NCBI RefSeq assembly: GCF_000744095.1
Contig: NZ_JQLI01000008.1
Span: forward strand, 3,658,001-3,722,000
Length of the DNA stretch: 64,000 nt
Direction: 5' to 3'
Source: Cupriavidus necator A5-1
GTDB lineage: Bacteria; Pseudomonadota; Gammaproteobacteria; Burkholderiales; Burkholderiaceae
A model generated the notes under the pieces. That model searched no databases. It was given only the letters and a program-made list of their open reading frames with translations, and had not been told where the DNA came from. Below are positions 37,500 to 45,509 of the stretch, one piece after another. Made by a program: the position numbers and the translations under genes. How positions within the stretch are numbered: position 1 is the stretch's first letter; each line of letters starts with the position of its first letter.

Positions 37500-37564
37500 C
37501 CGGACAGACGGCGCCGGCAATGGCTGGCAGGGTTATGAACCAGAATCCGAGAGGTACACAAGAT

Positions 37565-38452
37565 ATGGAAAATCGCGTCACCAAGGCCGTCTTCCCGGTT
37601 GCGGGACTGGGCACCCGCTTCCTGCCAGCCACCAAGGCCAGCCCGAAAGAAATGCTGCCGGTGGTGGACAAGCCGCTGATCCAGTACGCGGTGGAAGAAG
37701 CCATGGCCGCCGGCATTACCGAGATGATCTTTGTCACCGGCCGCTCCAAGCGCGCCATCGAGGACCATTTCGACAAGGCCTTCGAACTGGAGGTGGAACT
37801 CGAGGCCAAGAACAAGCAGGCGCTGCTGGACGTGGTGCGCTCGATCAAGCCCGCCAACGTGGAGTGCTACTACGTGCGCCAGCCCGAGGCGCTGGGCCTG
37901 GGCCATGCGGTGCTGTGCGCGGCCAAGCTGGTCGGCGACACCCCGTTCGCGGTCATGCTGGCCGATGACCTGATCGACGGCAACCCGCCGGTGATGAAGC
38001 AGATGGTGGATACCTACAACCACTACAACTGCTCGGTGCTGGGCGTCGAGGAAATCACGCCGGAGCAGAGCCGTTCGTACGGGGTGATCGAGGGCCGCGA
38101 GTGGGAACCGGGCGTGATCAAGGTGTCGAACATCATCGAGAAGCCGGCGCCGGAAGACGCGCCGTCCAACCTCGGCGTGGTCGGCCGCTACATCCTGACG
38201 CCACGCATCTTCGACCACCTGCGCGAACTGAAGCCGGGTGCCGGCGGCGAGTTCCAGCTGACCGACGGGATCCAGTCCCTGCTAAGCCAGGAGCAGGTAC
38301 TGGCCTATCGCTACCAGGGCCGCCGCTATGACTGCGGCAGCAAGCTGGGCTACCTGAAGGCGACCGTGGAGTTTGCGCTGAAGCACCCGGAAGTCGGCGA
38401 GGAGTTCAGCGCCTACCTGGAATCGCGCGAGCACCTGACGGGTCCCGCCTGA
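37565..38452 (+). CDS. galU: UTP-glucose-1-phosphate uridylyltransferase
   Basis: Makes UDP-glucose for cell-surface polysaccharide and trehalose-type metabolism. 295 residues. The nucleotide-binding start is KAVFPVAGLGTRFLPATKASPKEMLPVVDKP, with the sugar-nucleotide motif PEALGLGHAVLCA, the catalytic region FAVMLADDLID and the late RRYDCGSKLGYLKATVEFAL. ATG 37565 starts the homology; ATG 37536, in frame ten codons earlier, is possible. It follows valS and ends at a strong terminator. Confidence 0.95.
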   Translation: MENRVTKAVFPVAGLGTRFLPATKASPKEMLPVVDKPLIQYAVEEAMAAGITEMIFVTGRSKRAIEDHFDKAFELEVELEAKNKQALLDVVRSIKPANVECYYVRQPEALGLGHAVLCAAKLVGDTPFAVMLADDLIDGNPPVMKQMVDTYNHYNCSVLGVEEITPEQSRSYGVIEGREWEPGVIKVSNIIEKPAPEDAPSNLGVVGRYILTPRIFDHLRELKPGAGGEFQLTDGIQSLLSQEQVLAYRYQGRRYDCGSKLGYLKATVEFALKHPEVGEEFSAYLESREHLTGPA

Positions 38453-38475
38453 TCCCGGCGTATCGCGCAGTCGAA

Positions 38476-38503
38476 GAAAAAGCCGCTTTCGAGCGGCTTT
38501 TTC
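38476..38503. terminator. Terminator after galU, also serving tusA
   Basis: A 12-bp perfect stem (GAAAAAGCCGCT and complement) closed by a TTCG tetraloop, with A-run and T-run arms so it works from both directions. It separates convergent galU and tusA. Confidence 0.9.
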
Positions 38504-38530
38504 TGTCTGGGCAACCCTGCGGCGCGCGGG

Positions 38531-38758
38531 TCAGCGGCGGCGCATGTAGAACACGAACACCTTGTCGACTTCCGAGTGCGACAGCAGCTCATTGCCGGTC
38601 TGCTTGGCAAAAGCCTGGAAATCGCGCGTGGCGCCGGGATCGGTCGCCAGCACTTTGAGCACGTCGCCACTGGCCATGTCGGCCAGTGCCTTCTTGGTAC
38701 GCAGGATCGGCAGCGGGCAGTTCAGGCCGCGCGCATCCACTTCTTTCTGGAACTCCAT
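38531..38758 (-). CDS. TusA-family sulfur carrier protein
   Basis: A 75-residue SirA/TusA-fold protein. The signature CPLPILRTKKAL holds the sulfur-accepting Cys14 and the CPxP motif. TusA relays sulfur for tRNA 2-thiouridine or other sulfur pathways. Which family branch this is cannot be settled; no tusBCDE or dsr genes are nearby. It is the most downstream gene of a minus-strand run of small metabolic genes. Confidence 0.88.
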   Translation of the reverse strand: MEFQKEVDARGLNCPLPILRTKKALADMASGDVLKVLATDPGATRDFQAFAKQTGNELLSHSEVDKVFVFYMRRR

Positions 38759-38795
38759 TCGTCTCTTCCTTCGATGTCCGGGGACTTTGGTTGGT

Positions 38796-39380
38796 CTACA
38801 ACCGGTATTGTAGCGAAGCCCCGAGCAGGCTGAAGTCGTGCGGGTGCCGCGGATCCGGGATGTCTTCGCCAGTCTGGCGATCGAAGAAGCGCACCGGGTA
38901 GCCGCGCGCAGCCAGCCAGTCGGCCACCGCGAAGCCGGTGCCGGCCGACCACACGCGCACGTCTTCCGGCGCCACCAGCTTGTACTCGGCCAGTTCCTCC
39001 GACAGCGCGATGGTGCCGGTCGCCTTGACGTGGTACGCGATGATCAGCTCGTTCTTGCGCATGAACTCGTAGACGCCGATCAGCGACACCGACTCGGTAT
39101 CGAGGTTGGTCTCCTCCTTCAGCTCGCGCGCCACGCCCAGTTCGGGCGGCTCGTCGCGCTCCAGGAAACCCGTCACCAGCGCAAACATCTTCTCCGGCCA
39201 GGCGGCATTGCGCGCCAGCAGCAGCTTGTCCTGGTACTCCACCACCGCCGCCAGCACCGGCAGCGGGTTGTTCCAGTGCACGAAGCCACAGTCCTGCTGC
39301 ACGCAGGCGTGGCGTTCGCGCCCGGACAGCGGCAGCACCTCCAGCGGCGCGCCGCACTGCGGGCAGAATCGGTATTGCAT
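38796..39380 (-). CDS. Nudix hydrolase with N-terminal zinc ribbon
   Basis: 194 residues. The N terminus has a four-cysteine zinc ribbon (CPQCG, then C..DCGFVHWNNP). The Nudix box GFLERDEPPELGVARELKEE fits GX5EX7REUXEE and binds Mg for pyrophosphate cleavage. The ribbon and box order resembles NADH pyrophosphatase NudC, but the protein is shorter and the NudC-specific SQPWPFPxS motif is not seen. It is better called a NudC-like Nudix enzyme of unknown substrate. Confidence 0.87.
   Translation of the reverse strand: MQYRFCPQCGAPLEVLPLSGRERHACVQQDCGFVHWNNPLPVLAAVVEYQDKLLLARNAAWPEKMFALVTGFLERDEPPELGVARELKEETNLDTESVSLIGVYEFMRKNELIIAYHVKATGTIALSEELAEYKLVAPEDVRVWSAGTGFAVADWLAARGYPVRFFDRQTGEDIPDPRHPHDFSLLGASLQYRL
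38808..38813 (-). promoter_or_regulatory. Candidate -10 box of the tusA-like gene
   Basis: Minus-strand TACAAT in TTCGCTACAATACC, 50 bases before the start codon and inside the last codons of the Nudix gene. Confidence 0.4.
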
Positions 39381-39433
39381 TTGGGGGCTCCTGAAGGGGT
39401 CTCGTCGTTATAGGTATGGATCTGGCGGGATTA

Positions 39434-40471
39434 CTAGGCTGAGGCGGTGCAGGCCGCGCGCATGTCGGCGGCGAGCGCCTCCACCGTCTGCGGCTGCAGG
39501 TCCCACGCGCACATGAAGCGGCAGCCGCCGGCGCCGATAAAGGTGTAGAAGCGCCAGCCCTTCGCGCGCAGCGCCTCGATCGCCGGCAGCGGCAGCTCGG
39601 CGAAAACGGCGTTGGACTGCGTCGGGAACATGATGCTCACGCCCGGGATATCGGCGATGCGCTGCTGCAGCAGCTGTGCCATCGCATTGGCATGGCGCGC
39701 GTTGGCAAGCCATACGTCGTTCTCGAGCAAACCCAGCCACGGCGCCGAGATAAAGCGCATTTTCGACGCCAGCTGGCCGGCCTGCTTGACGCGATAGGCA
39801 AAGTCCTCGGCCAGGCGGCGGTCGAAGAACACCACCGCCTCGCCCACTGGCAGGCCGTTCTTGGTGCCGCCGAAGCACAGCACGTCGACGCCGGCGCGCC
39901 AGGTGATCTCGGACGGATGCACGCCCAGCGACGCCACCGCGTTGGCAAAGCGCGCGCCGTCCATATGCACGCGCAGCTGGCGGCGCTTGGCGATGGCGGC
40001 AATCGCGCGCACCTCTTCCACCGTGTAGACCGTGCCGACTTCGGTCGACTGCGTCAGCGACACGACCTTGGGCTTGGGATAGTGGATATCCGAGCGGCGC
40101 GTCACCAGCGCCTCGACCGCGTCGGGCGTGAGCTTGCCGTCGGCGCCGGGCGCGGTCAGCAGCTTGGAGCCGTTCGAGAAAAACTCCGGGCCGCCGCATT
40201 CGTCGGTCTCGATATGCGCCAGCTCGTGGCAGATCACCGAGTGGTACGACTGGCACAGCGCCGACAGCGCCAGCGAGTTCGCCGCCGTGCCGTTGAACAC
40301 GAAGAACACTTCGCAGTCGGTCTGGAACAGGTCGCGGATGCGGTCGCAGACCTTCTGGGTCCACGTATCGTCGCCGTAAGCCTGTTCGTGGCCGCTGGCG
40401 TTGGCTTCCAGGAAATACTTCAGCGATTCCGGGCAGAAGCCGGCGTAGTTGTCAGAGGCGAAGTGCTGCAT
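39434..40471 (-). CDS. Low-specificity L-threonine aldolase
   Basis: Pyridoxal-phosphate enzyme of 345 residues that splits threonine or allo-threonine to glycine and acetaldehyde. The PLP lysine is in CFGGTKNGLPVGEAVVFF (near residue 208), preceded by the conserved HMDGARFANAVASLG. The N terminus FASDNYAGFCPESLKYFLEAN is typical of the LtaE/GLY1 fold. It lies 28 bases downstream of the tautomerase gene and is probably co-transcribed with it. Confidence 0.92.
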   Translation of the reverse strand: MQHFASDNYAGFCPESLKYFLEANASGHEQAYGDDTWTQKVCDRIRDLFQTDCEVFFVFNGTAANSLALSALCQSYHSVICHELAHIETDECGGPEFFSNGSKLLTAPGADGKLTPDAVEALVTRRSDIHYPKPKVVSLTQSTEVGTVYTVEEVRAIAAIAKRRQLRVHMDGARFANAVASLGVHPSEITWRAGVDVLCFGGTKNGLPVGEAVVFFDRRLAEDFAYRVKQAGQLASKMRFISAPWLGLLENDVWLANARHANAMAQLLQQRIADIPGVSIMFPTQSNAVFAELPLPAIEALRAKGWRFYTFIGAGGCRFMCAWDLQPQTVEALAADMRAACTASA

Positions 40472-40499
40472 GGTGTCCGGTGCGAAGCTGGGTCGGGTC

Positions 40500-40688
40500 C
40501 TACTTCTTGTCGGCCCACAGCTCGCCGCCGGTGGCCCAGTTCTCGCGCTTGATGTCGGTGATGATGATGTCGACGGCCGAGGCCGAGCAGCCCAGGGTTT
40601 CGCAGCTGACGCGCGTCACTTCCTCGACGAACTTGCGCTTCTGCTCGATGGTACGGCCTTCAAACATTTCTACGTGGAAAGTCGGCAT
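40500..40688 (-). CDS. 4-oxalocrotonate tautomerase family protein
   Basis: A 62-residue protein that, after removal of Met, begins with Pro1, the catalytic base of tautomerases (MPTFHVEMFEGRTIEQKRKF). The later TDIKRENWATGGELW fits the family's active-site loop. Family members convert 2-hydroxymuconates or other enols, or act on haloacrylates. No catechol meta-cleavage genes are near, so the substrate is open. Confidence 0.88.
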   Translation of the reverse strand: MPTFHVEMFEGRTIEQKRKFVEEVTRVSCETLGCSASAVDIIITDIKRENWATGGELWADKK

Positions 40689-40726
40689 GCAATGCTCCTG
40701 TGCTTGATTGATCTTGTCGCCGGGGA

Positions 40727-41500
40727 TCAGTCCCGGTACGAGGGATCGATTCTATCCAGTTTGCGCAGCAACGCGGGCCACTCCATCACGCCCTCGACCG
40801 CGCCGTTGTCGTAGAGCTGTTCCGACGCCTTGTGCGCCACCGCGGCATCGGGCTGGACCAGCGCGCCGCCCGCCTGTGCGGCGATCTGGATCTCGCACGC
40901 CTTGATCAGCGTCGCCATCAGCACATAGGCCTCGGCCACGGTGCGGCCCACTGTGAGCGTGCCGTGGTTGCGCAGCAGCATGGCGGGATGCTCGCCGAGC
41001 GACGCGGTCAGGCGCGTGCCTTCGGCCGGGGTGAAGGCGAGCCCTTCGTAGTCGTGATAGGCGATGCGGCCGTGGAAGCGCATCGCGTGCTGCGACAGCG
41101 GCAGCAGCCCCGCGGCCTGTGCCGACACCGCGATGCCGGCGGTGTTATGCAGGTGCATCACGCACATCGCGTCGGGGCGTGCCGCATGCACCGCGGCATG
41201 CAGCGCGAAGCCGGTCACATTGACCGGATGCACCGTTTCGCCGACGACCTCGCCGCGGCCGTTGATCTTGACCAGGTCGCTGGCGCGGATTTCGTCGAAG
41301 GCAAAGCCGAAGGGGTTGATCAGAAAGTGGTCGGGCTCGCCCGGCACCGTGGCGGAGATGTGGGTGTAGATCAGGTCATCCCAGAGCTCGCGCGCGGCCA
41401 GGCGGTAGGCGGCGGCAAGATCCACGCGCACGCGCTGCTCTTCGGCGGAAACGGGCTGGGCGGTGCCCGCGGCACGCGCGGGCTGCAAGGCAAAAGACAT
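40727..41500 (-). CDS. Class II aldolase/adducin family protein
   Basis: 257 residues with the aldolase II fold. Zinc-binding histidines are seen in MCVMHLHNTAGIAVS and in LLRNHGTLTVGRTVAEAY. An early segment DDLIYTHISATVPGEPDHFLINPFGFAFDEI is typical. Enzymes of this family cleave or decarboxylate sugar phosphates and related acids, and some close members are only called hypothetical. It is upstream of, and probably co-transcribed with, the tautomerase and threonine aldolase genes. Confidence 0.87.
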   Translation of the reverse strand: MSFALQPARAAGTAQPVSAEEQRVRVDLAAAYRLAARELWDDLIYTHISATVPGEPDHFLINPFGFAFDEIRASDLVKINGRGEVVGETVHPVNVTGFALHAAVHAARPDAMCVMHLHNTAGIAVSAQAAGLLPLSQHAMRFHGRIAYHDYEGLAFTPAEGTRLTASLGEHPAMLLRNHGTLTVGRTVAEAYVLMATLIKACEIQIAAQAGGALVQPDAAVAHKASEQLYDNGAVEGVMEWPALLRKLDRIDPSYRD

Positions 41501-41626
41501 GGGGGTCGCTCCTGCGCCGCCCGGTCTCGCGTGCCGGGTACGCCCCCGGCCTTCTGTGCCGCGCCACCGGCCGCGCGGCTGCGGGGCGCAGCCGCAAAGC
41601 GTGGCGCTTCAGGCGGCAAAGGCAAT

Positions 41627-41632
41627 ACTGTA
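41627..41632 (-). promoter_or_regulatory. Candidate -10 box of the aldolase-tautomerase-threonine aldolase run
   Basis: Minus-strand TACAGT in GCGCTACAGTATT, 127 bases before the aldolase start. One mismatch to the TACAAT found before several genes here. Confidence 0.3.
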
Positions 41633-41647
41633 GCGCACCTTGCCGGG

Positions 41648-42907
41648 TCAGCTCCGGGCGCCTTCCAGCGGCCAGGCGCGGCGCATCCAGGCGAACACCA
41701 CTGCCCCCAGCAGCAGCGACGCCGCCGCGCACGCCAGCGAGCTGGCGAAGCCGCCGGTGCGCGCCACCAGCCCGGTCGCCAGCGGTGGCCCGGCGATCTG
41801 GCCGAGGCCGTAGGACGCCGTCATCAGGCCCATCAGCCGTGGCGCGTGCGGGCCCCATAGCCGGCGCGCCTCGCGCATCGCAAACGCCACCAGCGCGGTG
41901 AACGGCAGGCCCGCCAGCAGGCTGCTCAGGGCGAAGCCCACTACGGTCGGCAACACCACCGCCAGCGCCACGCCCAGCGCCTGCATGCCGTAGGCAATCG
42001 TCAGCAGCTTGCGGCTGTCTTGCGCCATGCCGATCCGGGTGGCCAGCAAGGCGCCTACCGCCACGCCGGCGCCGAAGATCGGCCAGAACAGGTCGGCCCA
42101 GACTGTGCCCGGCAGCGCTTCACGCGCGATCACCGGCAAGAAGGTCGCGGTGATGATGTAGCCGAAACCGGCCAGGCCGTAGGCCAGCGTCAGGGTCCAG
42201 GTCTGTGCGTCGAGCCGGGCGGCGTGGCTGTCTGCCGGAACGTCTTCCTGCACGGCGGCGCCCGGCACCGGCGCCGGCTCCGACACGAACACCCGCCACA
42301 CCGCCGCCACCAGCACCGCGGCCAGCGCCGTGAACGCCAGCCAGCCGTAATCGGCATGCCAGCCCGCGCCAACCATGCCGGAGGTGCCCAGCCCGGTGAC
42401 CACGATGCCCAGCCCCGGCCCGCAGAAGATCAGCCCGGCGAGTTCAGGCTTGCCCAGCTCTGCCAGCCGCTGCAGGCACCAGCCGGCGGTGTAGACCATC
42501 ACCACCGCGCTGGCCACGCCCGCCGCGGCGCGCCACAGCGACCAGGCCGGCATGCCGCCCGGCAGTGCCATGCCCAGCGTCAGCAGCACCGTGGCCACCA
42601 GCCCCCAGCGCAGCATGCGCACCGCGTCGGGCCGGATAAACATGCACACGGCGGCACCAAGGAAATAGCCGATGTAGTTGACCGTGGCCAGCCATCCGCC
42701 CTGGTGCAGCGTGACGCTGCCGTCGTGCAGCATCATCGGCAGCAGCGGCGTAAAGGCGAAGCGGCCGATGCCCATCACGACCGCCAGCGACACCAACCCG
42801 GCCATTGCTACCGCCACCGGCCCGGCCTTGCGCGCCATCCTGCGTGCGGCAGGGGCGGCGCCGGTGGCCGCGGCGTGTTCAGGATCGATGCTGTGCAGGT
42901 TGGGCAT
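41648..42907 (-). CDS. YbfB/YjiJ-family MFS transporter
   Basis: Inner-membrane protein of 419 residues with about twelve helices. The start of the fold, SLAVVMGIGRFAFTPLLPMM, and HQGGWLATVNYIGYFLGA are hallmarks of the YbfB/YjiJ group. The second half has LAYGLAGFGYIITATFLPVIAR. ATG 42907 is chosen because homology begins soon after a short basic N terminus. The frame continues far upstream across the LysR gene as a shadow. Substrate unknown. A LysR gene lies divergently 129 bases away and is its likely regulator. Confidence 0.86.
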   Translation of the reverse strand: MPNLHSIDPEHAAATGAAPAARRMARKAGPVAVAMAGLVSLAVVMGIGRFAFTPLLPMMLHDGSVTLHQGGWLATVNYIGYFLGAAVCMFIRPDAVRMLRWGLVATVLLTLGMALPGGMPAWSLWRAAAGVASAVVMVYTAGWCLQRLAELGKPELAGLIFCGPGLGIVVTGLGTSGMVGAGWHADYGWLAFTALAAVLVAAVWRVFVSEPAPVPGAAVQEDVPADSHAARLDAQTWTLTLAYGLAGFGYIITATFLPVIAREALPGTVWADLFWPIFGAGVAVGALLATRIGMAQDSRKLLTIAYGMQALGVALAVVLPTVVGFALSSLLAGLPFTALVAFAMREARRLWGPHAPRLMGLMTASYGLGQIAGPPLATGLVARTGGFASSLACAAASLLLGAVVFAWMRRAWPLEGARS

Positions 42908-42988
42908 GTCGGGGGCTTTAGGGCAGCGGTTGCATTGCGGTCTCTGTATGCTACGCTTTGGAAACCATCCCGAAAAATGAATTATCAA

Positions 42989-43021
42989 GATGCCAAGCAT
43001 CCTGATACGAGATGTAATCTC
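42989..43021. promoter_or_regulatory. Paired inverted repeats, candidate LysR operators
   Basis: GATGCcaaGCATC (42989-43001) and GAGATgtaATCTC (43009-43021) are both 5-3-5 inverted repeats. Their centres are 20 bases apart, two helical turns. They sit in the gap between the YbfB-type gene and the LysR gene, the second just before the lysR ribosome site, which suggests autorepression. Confidence 0.5.
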
Positions 43022-43036
43022 AAGGAGCCGCCGGCC

Positions 43037-43930
43037 ATGGATCTCGCTGCCCTGGAAATCTTCCGTGCCGTTGTAGAAGCCGGCGGCATCACCCGCGCGG
43101 CCGAGCGGCTGCACCGGGTGCAGTCCAATGTGACCACCCGCATCCGCCAGCTCGAGCAGTCGCTGGGCGTCGAGCTGTTCGTTCGCGACGGCCGGCGCAT
43201 GGTGCTGACGCCCGCCGGCCAGACCCTGTTCGACTACGCCTGCCGCATCCTCAGGCTTAGCGATGAGGCCCGCCAAGCGGTGCTGCCGGCGCGTCCGCAT
43301 GGGCGGCTGCGCATCGCCTCGATGGAAAGCACGGCGGCCAGCCGCCTGCCCAATGTGCTCGCCGCTTACCACAAGGCTTGGCCTGAGGTGCAGTTGGAGT
43401 TGGTGACGCTCGTCACGCGCGAGGCGCTGGATGCGCTGGCGCGCTTCGAGGTCGACTGCGCCTTTGTCGCCGAGCCGATCCCCGACCCGGCGCTGTCCAC
43501 CATCCCGGCCTTCGAGGAAGAACTGGTGGTGATCGCGCGCGAGTGCCATCGCCCGATCCGCACCGCCGCCGACCTGGAAGTGCCGACACTGCTGGCGTTC
43601 GAGCCGGGCTGCAACTACCGCGCGCGGGTCGAAGCCTGGTACGCCACCGGCGATGCGCCGCCGCCGCGCGTGCTGGAACTGGGCTCGTATCACGCCATCG
43701 TCGCCTGCGTGGCGGCCGGCATCGGCGCGGCAATCGTGCCGCGCTCGGTGCTGGGGCTCTACCGCGACCTGCCGGCCATCAGCCAGCACAGCCTGGGCGC
43801 GGCGGGCTGCGTGCGCACCATGCTGGCGTGGCATCCGGCCATGGCCAGCGCGGCACTGCATGCGCTGGTCGATGCCCTGACCGCGCAAGCGCCGGGCCCG
43901 GCCGGCAACCCTGAACTGGCGGCAGCCTGA
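43037..43930 (+). CDS. LysR-family transcriptional regulator
   Basis: 297 residues. The N-terminal winged helix-turn-helix (MDLAALEIFRAVVEAGGITRAAERLHRVQSNVTTRIRQLEQSLG) is followed by a linker helix and a periplasmic-binding-protein-like effector domain. AGG AG lies 11 bases before the ATG. It is divergent from the YbfB-type transporter and probably controls it. The inducer is unknown. The C-terminal tail is Pro/Gly-rich. Confidence 0.92.
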   Translation: MDLAALEIFRAVVEAGGITRAAERLHRVQSNVTTRIRQLEQSLGVELFVRDGRRMVLTPAGQTLFDYACRILRLSDEARQAVLPARPHGRLRIASMESTAASRLPNVLAAYHKAWPEVQLELVTLVTREALDALARFEVDCAFVAEPIPDPALSTIPAFEEELVVIARECHRPIRTAADLEVPTLLAFEPGCNYRARVEAWYATGDAPPPRVLELGSYHAIVACVAAGIGAAIVPRSVLGLYRDLPAISQHSLGAAGCVRTMLAWHPAMASAALHALVDALTAQAPGPAGNPELAAA

Positions 43931-44019
43931 GCGCAGCGGCACGTCCCCGTGCAAGATGTGCCCGGTGGCCTACACTGGAAGTGGCGCCACCACGGCACCC
44001 TGCGTGCCACGCCCTCCTG

Positions 44020-45507
44020 ATGAAACCTGCCACCGCGCTCGCGCGGGCCCTTCGGCTGCTGCACGGCCGCCTGCTGACCGGCCTGGCACTCGCGTGCTGC
44101 GCCGCCGCGCTCGCCAGTTTCCTCGCGCGCGCCGCACCGCCGTCCGGCCCTGCTTCGGCACCGGCCGCCACGGCCACGGCGCCGGTCTACGTGATCCCGC
44201 TCAAAGGCGCGGTCGGCCCCGCCAGCGCCAGCTTTGTTCTGCGCGGCATGGTGCGCGCCCGCGAGGCCGGCGCCCAGCTGGTGGTGCTGGAAATGGACAC
44301 CCCCGGCGGGCTGGATGCGTCGATGCGCGAGATCATCCAGGCGATCCTGGCCTCGCCGGTGCCGGTCGCCAGCTACGTCTACCCGGGCGGCGCGCGCGCC
44401 GCCAGCGCCGGCACCTACATCCTCTACGCCAGCCACATCGCGGCGATGGCGCCCGGTACCAACCTGGGGGCCGCGACCCCGGTGCAAGTCGGCATCGGCG
44501 GACCGCAGCGGCCCGACGCCCTGCCCGGCGCCAGCCCCGCTTCCGCCCCGGCCAGCGAACCGGCCAGCACCGACACCATGGCGCGCAAGCAGATGCACGA
44601 CGCCTCGGCTTATATCCGCGGACTGGCGCAGCTGCGCGGGCGCAATGCCGAGTGGGCCGAGCGTGCGGTACGCGAATCGGTCAGCCTGTCCGCCAACGAG
44701 GCGCTGGCGCAGCGCGTGATCGACATCGTCGCCCCCGACCTGCCCTCCCTGCTGCGCCAGGTCGAGGGCCGCAAGCTCATCGCCGCCGGCGGCAAGACGA
44801 GCGAGCTGCACACGCACAATGCGCCGGTGGTGCAGCTTGAGCCCGACTGGCGCAGCCGCTTCCTGGCCGTGATCACCGAACCGAGCGTCGCGCTGATGCT
44901 GATGATGATCGGCATCTACGGACTGATCTTCGAGTTCTCCACCCCCGGCATGGTGGTGCCCGGCATCGCCGGCGCGATCTGCCTGCTGGTGGCGCTGTTT
45001 GCGCTGCACATGCTGCCCGTGAACTACGCCGGGCTGGCGCTGGTGGCGCTGGGCATCGGCTGCATGGTGGCGGAGCTGTTCCTGCCCACCTTCGGCGCGC
45101 TGGGCGTGGGCGGCATCATCGCCTTTGCCTTCGGCGCGGTGATGCTGATCGACACCGACGTGCCGGGCTTCGGCGTGCCGCTGCCGATGGTGGCGGCGCT
45201 GTCGGCGATGTCGGCGATCTTCGTGTTCGGCATGTCGGCGGTGCTGGTGCGCTCGCGCAAGCGGCCAGTGGTCAGCGGCGCCGACACGCTGGTCGGCAGC
45301 CGCGGCGAACTGCTGGACGACCTGCGCGATGAAGGCTGGGCCTCGGTGCACGGCGAGAACTGGCGCGTGCGCAGCGCCACCCCGCTGGCGCGCGGCACGC
45401 CGGTGCTGGTCACCGCCCGGCACGGCCTGGTGCTTGACGTGGTCGCCGCCGGCAGCGCCCCGCTCTCTCCAACTCCACCCCAACCGACTCCAGACAAGGG
45501 AGCCTGA
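44020..45507 (+). CDS. NfeD-family protein with ClpP-type serine protease domain
   Basis: 495 residues. After an N-terminal hydrophobic segment (signal or anchor) comes a ClpP/crotonase-like protease domain. Its putative Ser-Lys dyad is Ser129 (GGARAASAGTYI) and Lys190 (MARKQMHD), with the supporting EMDTPGGLDASMREI. Four membrane helices and a C-terminal OB-fold NfeD domain (TLVGSRGELLDDL...) follow. Long NfeD proteins pair with stomatin/SPFH proteins and may cut their C-terminal tails. The slipin gene lies 2 bases downstream. ATG 44020 is preferred over GTG 43981. Confidence 0.9.
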   Translation: MKPATALARALRLLHGRLLTGLALACCAAALASFLARAAPPSGPASAPAATATAPVYVIPLKGAVGPASASFVLRGMVRAREAGAQLVVLEMDTPGGLDASMREIIQAILASPVPVASYVYPGGARAASAGTYILYASHIAAMAPGTNLGAATPVQVGIGGPQRPDALPGASPASAPASEPASTDTMARKQMHDASAYIRGLAQLRGRNAEWAERAVRESVSLSANEALAQRVIDIVAPDLPSLLRQVEGRKLIAAGGKTSELHTHNAPVVQLEPDWRSRFLAVITEPSVALMLMMIGIYGLIFEFSTPGMVVPGIAGAICLLVALFALHMLPVNYAGLALVALGIGCMVAELFLPTFGALGVGGIIAFAFGAVMLIDTDVPGFGVPLPMVAALSAMSAIFVFGMSAVLVRSRKRPVVSGADTLVGSRGELLDDLRDEGWASVHGENWRVRSATPLARGTPVLVTARHGLVLDVVAAGSAPLSPTPPQPTPDKGA

Positions 45508-45509
45508 CC

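Noticed and set aside
34231..37857. Open frame of about 1200 codons on the minus strand opposite valS
   Set aside because: It is antisense to a clear synthetase. Its composition (His/Arg/Leu/Val-rich) is typical of shadow frames. No domain was recognised.
38796..39380. The Nudix protein as true NADH pyrophosphatase NudC
   Set aside because: The NudC-specific SQPWPFPxS motif was not found and the protein is shorter than usual, so only NudC-like is supported.
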